A stretch of 64,000 bases of DNA, taken from assembly GCF_013425525.1 (NCBI RefSeq), contig NZ_JACCKA010000087.1:111863-175862 (forward strand), in the 5' to 3' direction. This DNA is from Luteimonas salinisoli (GTDB lineage: Bacteria > Pseudomonadota > Gammaproteobacteria > Xanthomonadales > Xanthomonadaceae). Below, piece after piece: positions 48,426 to 58,020 of this stretch (positions are counted from its first letter, which is position 1; each line of letters starts with the position of its first letter). Both the position numbers and the translations under genes were made by a program. Under the pieces are notes generated by a model. The model saw nothing but the letters and a program-made list of their open reading frames with translations. It was not told the DNA's origin and searched no databases.

Positions 48426-49652
48426 ATGACCGAACCCCGGAACGACGGCCTGCACGGCCAGCCGCATGCCATCGTCGAACGCGACGGCGTGCGCTATACC
48501 CTTCTCGGCACCGCCCACGTCTCCCGCGCCAGCGTCGACGCGGTGCGCGCCGCGATCGCCAGCGACCGCTTCCATGCGGTCGCCATCGAGCTCGATCCGG
48601 CACGGATGCAGGCACTCACCCAGCCCGACGCGCTGGCGCGGATGGACCTGGTCAAGGTGCTCCGCGAAGGCAAGGCGGCGCTGTTCGCCGCGCACCTGGC
48701 CCTGGCGGCCTACCAGCGGCGCCTTGCCGAGCAGTTGGGCGTCGAACCCGGCGCCGAACTGAAGGCCGCGGCGCAGGACGCGCAGGCGCGCGGGCTGCCA
48801 CTGCACCTGATCGACCGCGACGTCGGCCTCACCTTCAAGCGCGCCTCGCAACGGCTGGGCTGGTGGGGGCGCGCCAAGCTCGGCGGCGGTCTGTTCGCGG
48901 GCATGTTCTTCGACGAGGAGCTCGGCGAGCAGGAAATCGAGAAGCTCAAGGAAGGCGACATGCTCGAGGCGGCATTCGGCGAGTTCGCGGCCGACACGCC
49001 GGCGCTGTACGACACCGTCATCGCCGAGCGCGACCGCTACATGGGCGCGCGCCTGCGCGAGAGCGCTCCCTCGCCGGTCGACCGCGAAGCGGATCCGTAC
49101 GAGGTCCTGGCGGTGGTCGGCGCCGGGCACCTGCAGGGGCTGGCGCGGCACCTGCGCGAGGACGCGGACCCACCGGCGGAGGTGCGCGCCGGGCTGGAAT
49201 CGGTGAAGCCCAAGTCCTCGGTCCCCTGGTTCACCCTGTTCCTCGCGACCTTCCTGCTCGGCGGGTTCGCCTGGGGCTTCTGGCGCGGTGGTTTCGATGT
49301 CGGCACCGAGCTGATGCTGCAATGGGTGCTGGTCACCGGTGGGCTCGGGGCGATCGGCTGCGCCGTCGCCGGCGGGCATCCGCTGAGCATCCTCGCCGCC
49401 TTCGTCGCCTCCCCGCTCACGCCGCTGCACCCGGCGCTCGCATCCGGCACGGTGAGCGCGCTGGTGGAAGCTTCGCTGCGTAAGCCGACCTATGCCGACT
49501 TCATGGCCTTGCGCGACGATGCGCAGAGCTACCGGGGCTGGTGGCGCAATCGGGTCTCGCGGGTGCTGCTGAACTTCTTCCTGACCAGCCTGGGTACCGC
49601 CATCGGGGTCTGGACCGGGGGCCTGCGGATGCTCGGCAAGCTGATCGGCTGA
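48426..49652 (+). CDS. TraB/GumN-family membrane protein
   Basis: 408 residues. The first 235 residues form a TraB domain: YTLLGTAHVSRASVDAVRAAI (with the conserved GTAHVS), HAVAIELDPARM, and the final VVGAGHLQGLARHL. Three or four membrane helices follow (about 255-405; FTLFLATFLLGGFAWGF, VTGGLGAIGCAVAGG, SILAAFVASPLTPLHPALA). Related to Enterococcus TraB and the TIKI metalloprotease superfamily; GxxH and ExD motifs are retained, so protease activity is possible. Confidence 0.87.
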   Translation: MTEPRNDGLHGQPHAIVERDGVRYTLLGTAHVSRASVDAVRAAIASDRFHAVAIELDPARMQALTQPDALARMDLVKVLREGKAALFAAHLALAAYQRRLAEQLGVEPGAELKAAAQDAQARGLPLHLIDRDVGLTFKRASQRLGWWGRAKLGGGLFAGMFFDEELGEQEIEKLKEGDMLEAAFGEFAADTPALYDTVIAERDRYMGARLRESAPSPVDREADPYEVLAVVGAGHLQGLARHLREDADPPAEVRAGLESVKPKSSVPWFTLFLATFLLGGFAWGFWRGGFDVGTELMLQWVLVTGGLGAIGCAVAGGHPLSILAAFVASPLTPLHPALASGTVSALVEASLRKPTYADFMALRDDAQSYRGWWRNRVSRVLLNFFLTSLGTAIGVWTGGLRMLGKLIG

Positions 49653-49676
49653 GCCGCCGGCGGCGTGACCGGCGGC
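49653..49676. terminator. Hairpin between convergent traB-like and RND genes
   Basis: An 8-bp stem (GCCGCCGG/CCGGCGGC) fills the 28-base gap between stop codons. It has no T-tract. Confidence 0.4.
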
Positions 49677-49680
49677 ACCG

Positions 49681-52600
49681 TCATCCTGCCGGCAGCCCAT
49701 CCTCGGGGGCCGCCTCGCCGGTCTGCGCCGGTGCGCCCCGCGCGCGCCGCAGCAGCCGCGAGGTACCGTTGCTCATGTCGTCGAGCATCGCGTAGATCGT
49801 CGGCAGGAACAGCAGGCTGACCACGGTCGAGAACGCCAGGCCGCCGGCCACCGCGCGCGCCATCGGCGAGTACGCCAGGCCGCCGAGCACCACGGTGCCG
49901 CTCAGCGAGATCGGGACCATCGCCAGGATCGCCGTGCCCATGGTCATCAGGATCGGGCGCAGGCGCTCGCGGCTGCCTTCGACGAGCGCGTCGGTACGGC
50001 TCATGCCGCGCCGGCGCAGGTTGTTGATGTGCTCGACCATGACGATGCCGTTGTTCACCACCACGCCCATCAGCACCAGGATGCCGATGAAGGCCATGAT
50101 GGTGAAGGAGGTCCCGGTGATCCAGAACAGCCAGAACACCCCGAAGATCGAGAACAGCACGCAGCTCATGATCGCCGAGGGGAACAGCAGCGACTCGAAC
50201 ACCGCCGCCATCACCACGTAGATCATCAGCAGCGCCAGCACCAGGTTGATCATCATCTGCTGCATCGCCTGCTCGTCGTCCTCGAAGCCGCTGCCGGAGA
50301 AGCTGTAGCCGTAGCCGGCCGGGAACGCGATGGTGTCGAGGGTCTCCTCCAGCGCCTTGCGCGCGTCGGGCATGGTGGTCTCGCCTTCGAGATTGGCCTG
50401 GACGGTGAGCGTGGTCTGGCGGTCGGTGCGGCTGATCCGGTTGGCGGCGCCGATCACGGCGATGTCGACCATCGCCAGCAGCGGCACGCTGCGCCCGTCC
50501 GGGGTGCGCACCATGAAGGTGGCGATATCCTCGGCGCCGTAGCTCTCCGCGCCCTCGAAGCGCGCCCAGACGGGCACTTCGCTCTCGCCGCGGCGGAACT
50601 CGCGCAGCTGGCTGCCGCGCAGCGCCAGGCCGACGAACCCGGCGACCTGTTCCGCATTGAACCCGAACGCCGCCGCGCGCTCGCGGTCGACGCGTACGGT
50701 CAGCTCGTCGTTGCGATCGCCCGTGTCCAGGCGGACGTCGCGCAGTTCGGGCCGGCGTTCTAGGATCGGCATGATGTCGTCGCCCAGTTCGCGCAGCTGC
50801 TGGGCGCTGTCGCCGACCAGCTGCACCTGCACGTTCTGTCCCATGCCACCGCCACCGCCGCCCTGGTTGCCGTCCTCGACCCCGATCTCGGCACGGGCGG
50901 ATTTCGGCAGCGCCTTGCTGATCGCCTCGCCCAGCGGCCCGGTATCCTTCACCCCCTCCTCGAAGGTCAGCATCGTCCCCGCGCCGCCCTGCTCCGAGAA
51001 CCAGGAATAGATCTGGGTGATGCGGAACTCCTCGCGGCGCTCGTCCAGGAGGTTCTCGATGCGCGCCACCTCCTCCGACATCTGCGCCTTGGTGTAGCTG
51101 CCCTTCCAATGGTAGTAGACGTGCAGCTCGCCGCTGCTGCCGCCGCCGAACATGTCGAACTTGGTCCGCGTCATCGGCACCACGCTGACCGCGACGATCA
51201 GCAGGATGCCGACCACGCTCCAGCCGCGATGCTCGAGCGTCCAGCGCAGTATCCGCGCATAGCGGCCCTGCATGCGCGGGATCAGGCCGTCCGACCTGCT
51301 GACCGCGGGAGGCGTCTTCATCCGCGACGACAGCATCGGGATCAGGCTCACCGCGACCAGCCACGAGGCCAGCAGCGACACCGAGATGGTGATCGCGATC
51401 TGCGCCATGAAGATGCTGATGTTGTTGGTTTCGCCCAGCAGGTTGGGCAGGAACACGATGCAGTGGCACACGGTCCCGGCCGAAAGCGCGATGGCGACGT
51501 GCCTGGTCCCGACGATGGACGCGTACCAGGGCCGGTCCGGATAGCGTTCGCGCTCCTGGTAGATGCTCTCCACCACCACCACCGCGTTGTCCACCAGCAT
51601 GCCGACCGCCAGCAGCAGGCCCATCAGGGTGAGTACGTTGAGGGTGACGCCGAAGAAATGCATGAAGCCCAGCGTCATGATGAAGCAGATCGGGATCGCC
51701 AGGGTCACCATCAGCGTCGACGGCCAGTGGCGCAGGAAGAAGAACAGCACCGCGATCGACAGCACCAGGCCGATGGCGCCGGCCTCGGCCAGCTCCAGCA
51801 GGGACCCGGTGACCTCGTCGCCGAGGTTCTGGATGATCTTGATCTCGATCCCGCCCAGCCCGGGCGCCTCGCGGGCGGCCTCGATCTCGCGCAGCGCCGC
51901 CTTCGACACCTCGACAAGGTTGGCGTCGCGTTCCTTGAAGATGTCCAGCCCCACCGCCGAGCGGCCGTCGAGGCGCCGGCCGTAGTCCATCCGCGCCGGG
52001 CGCAGCCGCACGTCGGCCACGTCGCCCAGCCGCAGGCCCCGCTCGTTCAGCGACAGCTCTCGCAGTTGCTGCAGGTCGTCGATCTCGCCAACTGGCTGCA
52101 CCCGCAGGCGGCGGCCGCCGTCCTCGATCAACCCGGCCGAGACCGAGAAGTTGGTCGCCTGCAGCCGCTCGGCCAGGGCGTTGAGCTCCAGGCCGTGCGC
52201 GCTGAGCCGGTCCGGGTCGATCGCGATCTCCACCTCGTTCGGCGGCGCGCCGCTGATCTCCACCCGCGCCACCCCGGGGACGCGTTCGACCCGCCGCTTC
52301 AGCTGGCGATCGATCAGATCGTAGGCGCCGGTCAGGTCGGTATCGCCGGCCAGCCGCACCCGCAGCACCGGTTCGTCGCTGGTGGAGAACTTGCGCACGA
52401 AGTAGCGGCGGAAATCGTCGGGCAGCTCGTCGCGGATCGCGTCGATGCGCTCGCGCGCGTCGGACGCGGTGACGGAAATGTCGCGGTCCCAGTCGGAGAA
52501 CTCGATGAACACGAACGCGCCGTCGGCCGTCGCATTGGCGCGCATGCGCTTGATGCCGCTCATCGTCGCCAGCGCCTCTTCCACCGGACGCAGGACGTTG

Positions 52601-52782
52601 CGCTCGACCTCCTCCGGCGAGGAGCCCTCGTAGGGCAGCTGTACGAACAGGAACGGGGCCGACACGTCCGGCAGCGCCTCCAGCGGCAGCCGGAACGATG
52701 CGATCAGGCCCACTACGCACAGCGACACGAACAGCATCACCGTGGTGACCGGGCGCTTGAGGCTGAGTTCGGCGATACTCAT
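49681..52782 (-). CDS. RND efflux permease, second of a tandem pair
   Basis: 1033 residues, normal for HAE1/AcrB-like RND pumps, with 12 membrane helices and two large periplasmic loops. In helix 4 the proton-relay pair reads D398-N399 (GMLVDNAVVVVE) instead of Asp-Asp. A glycine-rich insert (GNQGGGGGGMGQ) lies in the second periplasmic loop. The ATG at 52782 overlaps the preceding permease by ATGA. Works with the adaptor at 56270-57397; an outer-membrane channel gene is not in the window. Confidence 0.9.
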   Translation of the reverse strand: MSIAELSLKRPVTTVMLFVSLCVVGLIASFRLPLEALPDVSAPFLFVQLPYEGSSPEEVERNVLRPVEEALATMSGIKRMRANATADGAFVFIEFSDWDRDISVTASDARERIDAIRDELPDDFRRYFVRKFSTSDEPVLRVRLAGDTDLTGAYDLIDRQLKRRVERVPGVARVEISGAPPNEVEIAIDPDRLSAHGLELNALAERLQATNFSVSAGLIEDGGRRLRVQPVGEIDDLQQLRELSLNERGLRLGDVADVRLRPARMDYGRRLDGRSAVGLDIFKERDANLVEVSKAALREIEAAREAPGLGGIEIKIIQNLGDEVTGSLLELAEAGAIGLVLSIAVLFFFLRHWPSTLMVTLAIPICFIMTLGFMHFFGVTLNVLTLMGLLLAVGMLVDNAVVVVESIYQERERYPDRPWYASIVGTRHVAIALSAGTVCHCIVFLPNLLGETNNISIFMAQIAITISVSLLASWLVAVSLIPMLSSRMKTPPAVSRSDGLIPRMQGRYARILRWTLEHRGWSVVGILLIVAVSVVPMTRTKFDMFGGGSSGELHVYYHWKGSYTKAQMSEEVARIENLLDERREEFRITQIYSWFSEQGGAGTMLTFEEGVKDTGPLGEAISKALPKSARAEIGVEDGNQGGGGGGMGQNVQVQLVGDSAQQLRELGDDIMPILERRPELRDVRLDTGDRNDELTVRVDRERAAAFGFNAEQVAGFVGLALRGSQLREFRRGESEVPVWARFEGAESYGAEDIATFMVRTPDGRSVPLLAMVDIAVIGAANRISRTDRQTTLTVQANLEGETTMPDARKALEETLDTIAFPAGYGYSFSGSGFEDDEQAMQQMMINLVLALLMIYVVMAAVFESLLFPSAIMSCVLFSIFGVFWLFWITGTSFTIMAFIGILVLMGVVVNNGIVMVEHINNLRRRGMSRTDALVEGSRERLRPILMTMGTAILAMVPISLSGTVVLGGLAYSPMARAVAGGLAFSTVVSLLFLPTIYAMLDDMSNGTSRLLRRARGAPAQTGEAAPEDGLPAG

Positions 52783-55700
52783 GCGCGTTCGGCCCCCGGG
52801 TCTTCCGTGCCAGCCGCCGCCAGCCGCGCGCGGTTGCGCCGGCCGCGTTCCAGGTAGTGGGCGTCGCCGCGGCGGTCGAGCAGGTCGTACACCACCGGGA
52901 TCACCAGCAGGGTCAGCAGCGTGGACACCAGCAGCCCGCCGATCACGGTGATCGCCATGGGCGAGCGCACCTCGGCGCCCTCGCCCAGCGCCAGCGCCAG
53001 CGGCAGGAAGCCGAACAGCGTGCACAGCGTGGTCATGGCGATCGGGCGCAGGCGCGAGCGCGCGCCCTCGACCAGGGCGTCGCGCTTGGTCACCCCGTCC
53101 TCGCGCAGCTGGTTGACCTTGTCGATCAGGATGATCGCGTTCTTCACCACCAGCCCGACCATCAGGATCAGGCCGATGAACACCACCACCGAGATCGTGT
53201 TGCCGGTCACCAGCAGCGCCAGCACCGCGCCCACCAGCGCCAGCGGCACGGTGAACAGGATCACGAACGGGTGCAGCAGCGACTCGAACTGCGAGGCCAT
53301 CACCAGGTAGACGAGGAAGATCGCCAGCGCGAAGGCGAACAGCAGCGAGCCGATCGACTCCGCCAGTTCCTCGCCCTGGCCGCCGATGTGCAGGCCGATG
53401 CCGGCGCCGAGCGGATTCTCGGCCACCATCTGCCGGACCTCGGCGACCGCGGCGCCGAGATCGATGTCGCGCAGGTTGGCCGAAACGACCGCCACCCGCA
53501 CCTGGTCAGCACGATGGATCTCGCTGGGACCGGTGGTGGCGATCACCTCCGCCACTGCCGACAGCCGCACCGGCCGCGCCGCGCCCGCGTTGACGACCAG
53601 GTTGCGGATGCTCTCGACCGAATCGCGCTCGCCCTCGCGGGCGCGCACCAGCACATCGATCTTGCGGTCGCGGAAGTTGTAGCGGGTGGCGACCTCGCCG
53701 CGTACCGAGCGCACCACCGCGTCGGCGATGGCGCGCGTGGTCAGGCCGAGGGCGCCGGCGCGCGCCTGGTCGAACACGATCCTGATCTCGGGCGCGCCCT
53801 GCTCCACCGTCGACTTCACGTCGGCGTAGTGGGGGTTTTCCCGCAGCATCGCCGCCATGCGCTGCCCGGCCGTGGCCAGTTCGCCGAGGTCCTGGCCGCG
53901 CAGCTCGATCTCCAGCGGCGTGGAGAAGCTGAACAGCGCCGGACGGCTGAAGTCCACCTGCGCCTGGGGGTAGCGCGCCATCGTCGCTCGCAGCCGCTCG
54001 GTCAGCTCGGCCTCGAGCTGGCGGCTGCCGCCGCCGGTCATCACCACGGTCAGCTTGCCGATGTTCTCGCCGCTCTCGGTGGGGTTGGCGTCGAGCCGGG
54101 TGCCGCTGCCGCTGACCCCGAACAGCGCCTCGATCCCCTCCTCGTCGGCATGCGCGGCCTGGACTTCGCGCACCACGCGGTCGGTCTCGCGCAGCGGCGT
54201 GCCCGGCGGCAGCTTCACCGTCATCTCGAAGCGATCCTGCGCCAACTGCGGGATCAGGTCCGTGCCGAGCATCGGCAGGACCAGCAGGCTGCCCGCGAAG
54301 GCGGCGGCCGCGATGCCGAGGACGAGCCCGGGACGCCGCAGCGCGCCGGGCAGCACCTGCAGGTAGTGGCGCTCGGCGCGCCCGTAGGGCGCCATCGCCA
54401 GATCGCTGGCCTTGCCCATCACCGGCGACACCCCCGCCAACAACCCGCGCCACAGGCGCACGAGCAGCCAGGCGATGGCGAAGAACACCCAGCGGATGCC
54501 CGCACCGACGCCACGCCCGGTGGCGGCCACCGGCTTCTGCCAGAGCCGCCGCGGCCGCCAGTCGGGATGCGGCGGCTCGTCGGGGAACGCCATCGGCCCG
54601 CGCGCCTTGAGCGCGCTGAGCATGGGGATCAGGGTCATCGACACCACCAGCGAGATGCCCACCGCCAGCGCCACGGTCATGGCCTGGTCGCGGAACAGCT
54701 GCCCGGCGATGCCGTCGACGAACACCAACGGCAGGAACACCGCGATGATGGTCAGGGTGGAGGCGACCACCGCCATGCCGACCTCGCGCGCGCCGCCGAT
54801 GGCGGCCTCGAGGATCCCCAGGCCGCGCTCGCGCGCCTTGGCGATGCTCTCCAGCACCACGATCGAATCGTCGACCACCAGACCAGTGGCCAGCGCCAGG
54901 CCGCTGAGCGACATCACGTTGAGGCTCAGCCCGAACTGGCCCATGAAGAAGAACGTGGTGATGATCGACACCGGCAGCGACAGGCCGACCACGAAGGTGC
55001 TCCAGCCGCTGCGCAGGAACAGGAAGATGATCAGGATCGCCAGCGATCCGCCGAGCAGCGCATCGAACTTGACGTCGGCGATGGCGGCACGGATGAACTT
55101 GGACTGGTCGTCGACGACAGTCAGCTCCATGTCCGGCGGGACCTGCTCGCGGATCCGTGCCAGCCGCCCGTGGACGGCGTCCGCGGTGGACACGGTATTG
55201 GCGTCGCCTTCCTTGTAGATGGCCAGTTCCACCGCCTCGCGGCCGGCCAGGCGGATGATCGCCTCGCGTTCCTTGTAGCCCTGGCGCACCTCGGCCACGT
55301 CGCGCAGGCGCACCGGACGCCCGTCGGCGACGGCGCGGCTGTCGGCCGAGGCGGCGCTCTGCGCCGCCATCGCCGCGGCGAGCACCGAGGCATCGCCCGA
55401 GGCCGCGGCGATACGCGCGACCTCGTCGGTGCCGCCGCCGCTGCCGCCGGCGCCCTGGGTGGCCACCAGCATGCCGCGGATCTCCTCGATGCTGGCGAAC
55501 TGATTGACGGTGCGCACCAGGTAGCGCTGCGTGCCCTGCTCCAGGCGGCCGCCCGAGAGGTTGACGTTCTCCTGCTGCAGGCGCTGGATCACGTTTTCGA
55601 TCGGCAGGCCGATGCGCGCCAGCTGCTGCATGTCCAGCTCGACCTGGATCTCGTCCTCCAGCCCGCCTCCGACCTTGACCGCGGCCACGCCGGTGACCGG

Positions 55701-56273
55701 TTCGAGCTTCTTCTTCAGGTCGTCGTCGGCGTAGCGGCGCAGCTCGGTCAGCCGGCGCACGCCGTCGCCGTCCTCGCCCTTCGCGCTCAGGGCCACGCGG
55801 AGGATCGGCTCGGTGGACGGGTTGAAGCGCAGCAGCACCGGCGGCTGCACCTCGAGCGGCAGCTGCAGCGATTCCAGCTTGTCGCGTACCTCCAGGCTGG
55901 CCTGGTCCATGTCGGTGCCCCAGGCGAACTCCAGCACCACGTCCGACTGCCCGGTACGCGAGACCGACTTGAGCTTGCGCAGCCCCTTGACCACGCCCAG
56001 CGCTTCCTCGACCGGTTCGCTGATCAGCGTCTCGATCTCCGCCGGTGCCGCGCCGGTGTACTCGGTACGGACCGTCAGCGTCGGATAGCTCAGGTCCGGC
56101 AGCAGGTTGACCCGCAGGTCGCCGAGCGCGATCAGCCCGAACAGCAGGAAGCTGATGGTCACCATCGCCACGGTGACGCGGCGGCGGGTGGAGAACTCGA
56201 TCACGCCGCCGCGCGCGGCGGCGCCGCCGGGGCCGTCGGGCGGGCCGGCCAGGTTGTCGACCGGCGCGCTCAT
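52779..56273 (-). CDS. RND efflux permease, first of a tandem pair
   Basis: 1164 residues, longer than usual. The classical Asp pair is intact (D468-D469 in GLVVDDSIVVLESI). The extra length comes from a Gly/Ala/Ser-rich insert in the first periplasmic loop (about residues 275-310) and from a long segment between helices 6 and 7 (PDEPPHPDWRPRRLWQKPV plus an amphipathic or membrane-associated helix). A short N-terminal extension precedes the first helix. Overlaps the adaptor gene by ATGA. Confidence 0.9.
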   Translation of the reverse strand: MSAPVDNLAGPPDGPGGAAARGGVIEFSTRRRVTVAMVTISFLLFGLIALGDLRVNLLPDLSYPTLTVRTEYTGAAPAEIETLISEPVEEALGVVKGLRKLKSVSRTGQSDVVLEFAWGTDMDQASLEVRDKLESLQLPLEVQPPVLLRFNPSTEPILRVALSAKGEDGDGVRRLTELRRYADDDLKKKLEPVTGVAAVKVGGGLEDEIQVELDMQQLARIGLPIENVIQRLQQENVNLSGGRLEQGTQRYLVRTVNQFASIEEIRGMLVATQGAGGSGGGTDEVARIAAASGDASVLAAAMAAQSAASADSRAVADGRPVRLRDVAEVRQGYKEREAIIRLAGREAVELAIYKEGDANTVSTADAVHGRLARIREQVPPDMELTVVDDQSKFIRAAIADVKFDALLGGSLAILIIFLFLRSGWSTFVVGLSLPVSIITTFFFMGQFGLSLNVMSLSGLALATGLVVDDSIVVLESIAKARERGLGILEAAIGGAREVGMAVVASTLTIIAVFLPLVFVDGIAGQLFRDQAMTVALAVGISLVVSMTLIPMLSALKARGPMAFPDEPPHPDWRPRRLWQKPVAATGRGVGAGIRWVFFAIAWLLVRLWRGLLAGVSPVMGKASDLAMAPYGRAERHYLQVLPGALRRPGLVLGIAAAAFAGSLLVLPMLGTDLIPQLAQDRFEMTVKLPPGTPLRETDRVVREVQAAHADEEGIEALFGVSGSGTRLDANPTESGENIGKLTVVMTGGGSRQLEAELTERLRATMARYPQAQVDFSRPALFSFSTPLEIELRGQDLGELATAGQRMAAMLRENPHYADVKSTVEQGAPEIRIVFDQARAGALGLTTRAIADAVVRSVRGEVATRYNFRDRKIDVLVRAREGERDSVESIRNLVVNAGAARPVRLSAVAEVIATTGPSEIHRADQVRVAVVSANLRDIDLGAAVAEVRQMVAENPLGAGIGLHIGGQGEELAESIGSLLFAFALAIFLVYLVMASQFESLLHPFVILFTVPLALVGAVLALLVTGNTISVVVFIGLILMVGLVVKNAIILIDKVNQLREDGVTKRDALVEGARSRLRPIAMTTLCTLFGFLPLALALGEGAEVRSPMAITVIGGLLVSTLLTLLVIPVVYDLLDRRGDAHYLERGRRNRARLAAAGTEDPGAERA

Positions 56274-57397
56274 CGGCTGTCGCCGTCGGTCCTGGCGGCC
56301 GCCGCCGTGGCGGTGGCCGCCGCGGGGGCTCCGATCACCTGCACGTCGCTGCCGTCGCGCAGTGCGACCTTGCCGGCGGTGACCACCTGATCGCCCTGCT
56401 CCAGGCCCTCGCGGACTTCGACGAAGGCGCCGTCGGCGTAGCCGGTCGCCACCGTGGTGCGCACCGCCTTGCCGTCGCGGACCACGTAGACCGCCGGCTC
56501 GCCCTCGTCGTCGAGCAGTGCCATGCGCGGGACCGCCAGCGCGTCCGCGCGCTGGTCGTAGTCGATGCGGATGCGCCCGAACATGCCCGGCTGCAGCGAG
56601 TCGCCGCCTTCGAACGCGCAGATCACCCGGAAGGTGCCGCTGCCGGCATCGACCACCGGCGCGACGCGATCCACCCGTCCCTCGAAGGTGACGCCGGGCA
56701 GCGCGTCGACCTGCATCGACACCGGCTGACCGGCCTTGAGCGTCGCCAGCTCGCGCTCGGGAACGTTGAGCGTCGCCTCAAGCCGCGAGTTGTCGACGAT
56801 GCGCAGGATCGGCGTGTTGATCTGCACGAAATTGCCGGTCTTGATCGAGCGCGACGCGACGACCCCGGAAATCGGCGCGGTCACGTTGGTATAGGAGAGC
56901 TCCAGCGCTGCCAGCCGGTGGGCGGCACGCGCGTTCTCGAGGTCGTAGCGCAACTGGTCGTGTTCGCCGGCGCTGATCAGCTGTTGCGCGGCGAGCTGCT
57001 CCGAGCGCTTGAAATTGTTCTCCAGCTTGCGCATCTGCGCCTCGAGCTGGGCCATGTTCAGGCGCGCACGGTCGGGGTCCAGGCGCACCAGGGTCTGGCC
57101 GGCGCGGACCGCCTGACCCTCCTCGGCCAGCACCTGCAGCGCCACGCCCGAGGTCTTGGCGACCACCTGCGACTCGGCCAGCGGCTCGAGCGAGGCGGTG
57201 CCCGTATAGCTCGCGGCGACGGTGCGCCTGGCGGCCGCCACGGTCTCCACCGGCACCGCCTGGGCCTGCGCTTCCTCCCCCGGTTCGCCCTGGGCTTCCT
57301 CGCCTCCGCGATTGCATCCGGCCAGCGCCACCGCGCCCGCCAGCAGCCACAGCACCGGCCATCGCCGATGGCCGGACATCCCTTGATTCGAAAGCAT
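56270..57397 (-). CDS. RND efflux periplasmic adaptor (membrane fusion) lipoprotein
   Basis: 375 residues. Lipoprotein signal ending ALAGC (Cys28). The HlyD-like body contains a lipoyl half (SGVALQVLAEEGQAVRAGQTLVRLD), a helical hairpin (about 100-165), a beta barrel (VNVPERELATLKAGQPV-like) and a membrane-proximal domain. It links the permeases to an outer-membrane channel. First gene of the three-gene operon; a second in-frame ATG six codons in is possible. Confidence 0.92.
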   Translation of the reverse strand: MLSNQGMSGHRRWPVLWLLAGAVALAGCNRGGEEAQGEPGEEAQAQAVPVETVAAARRTVAASYTGTASLEPLAESQVVAKTSGVALQVLAEEGQAVRAGQTLVRLDPDRARLNMAQLEAQMRKLENNFKRSEQLAAQQLISAGEHDQLRYDLENARAAHRLAALELSYTNVTAPISGVVASRSIKTGNFVQINTPILRIVDNSRLEATLNVPERELATLKAGQPVSMQVDALPGVTFEGRVDRVAPVVDAGSGTFRVICAFEGGDSLQPGMFGRIRIDYDQRADALAVPRMALLDDEGEPAVYVVRDGKAVRTTVATGYADGAFVEVREGLEQGDQVVTAGKVALRDGSDVQVIGAPAAATATAAAARTDGDSR

Positions 57398-57541
57398 TTC
57401 GGAAGACCCCGTTTGGTGTTGTAGTCATGTATATCACCCAAGCCTGTCGGGACCATGCGCCGAAGGTCATGGTGACTGGCGTCCGGTCCCCCTGCGCCGC
57501 GCCGTGGCGGCGGCAGGCTGGGTTGGGACAGGGCGGCAGGC

Positions 57542-57547
57542 TATACT
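57542..57547 (+). promoter_or_regulatory. Probable -10 box for the cytochrome c pair
   Basis: TATACT, a close match to consensus, 87 bases before the first cytochrome start. No good -35 box is visible at the normal spacing. Confidence 0.45.
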
Positions 57548-57634
57548 GTCCTGATCGCGTGCAGGGGTCGATCCGCACGCGAACCTGCGGTACCAGCCAA
57601 GCACCATTCAGCCATCAGGATTGCGGAAAACCAC

Positions 57635-58009
57635 ATGACGCGACCGCTGCAACTCGCTGCCTGCCTTCTCGCCGCGCTTCCCTTTGCGGCCTTCGCCCAG
57701 CAGGCCCCGGCCCAGGACCAGGCAAACACGACCGCAACGGCCGACGCGACAGGGCCGGGCTCGGTGGACAACGGCCGGATGCTCACCTACACCTGCCAGG
57801 GCTGCCACGGCATCGCCAACTACAAGAATGCGTATCCGAACTTCCGGGTGCCGAAGATCGGCGGCCAGTCGCAGGAATACATGATCAACGCACTGAACGA
57901 GTACAAGCGGGGCACGCGCCGGCATCCGACCATGGAGGCCCAGGCCCAGAGCTTCTCCGACCAGGACATCGCCGATATCGCGGCCTTCCTGTCCAGCCTG
58001 AACCAGTGA
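57635..58009 (+). CDS. Periplasmic monohaem cytochrome c
   Basis: 124 residues. Signal peptide MTRPLQLAACLLAALPFAAFAQ. Haem attachment motif CQGCH at 54-58 and a likely axial Met in HPTMEAQAQ. The fold resembles a single half of cytochrome c4 (PKIGGQSQEYMINALNEYKRG...FSDQDIADIAAFLSSL). An electron carrier in the periplasm. It is 11 bases before a second cytochrome gene. Confidence 0.9.
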   Translation: MTRPLQLAACLLAALPFAAFAQQAPAQDQANTTATADATGPGSVDNGRMLTYTCQGCHGIANYKNAYPNFRVPKIGGQSQEYMINALNEYKRGTRRHPTMEAQAQSFSDQDIADIAAFLSSLNQ

Positions 58010-58020
58010 GCCGCGCCGCC

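Noticed and set aside
52857-56390. A 1177-codon open frame on the plus strand
   Set aside because: It mirrors the RND permease and adaptor genes and has no recognisable domain; it is a GC-driven shadow frame.
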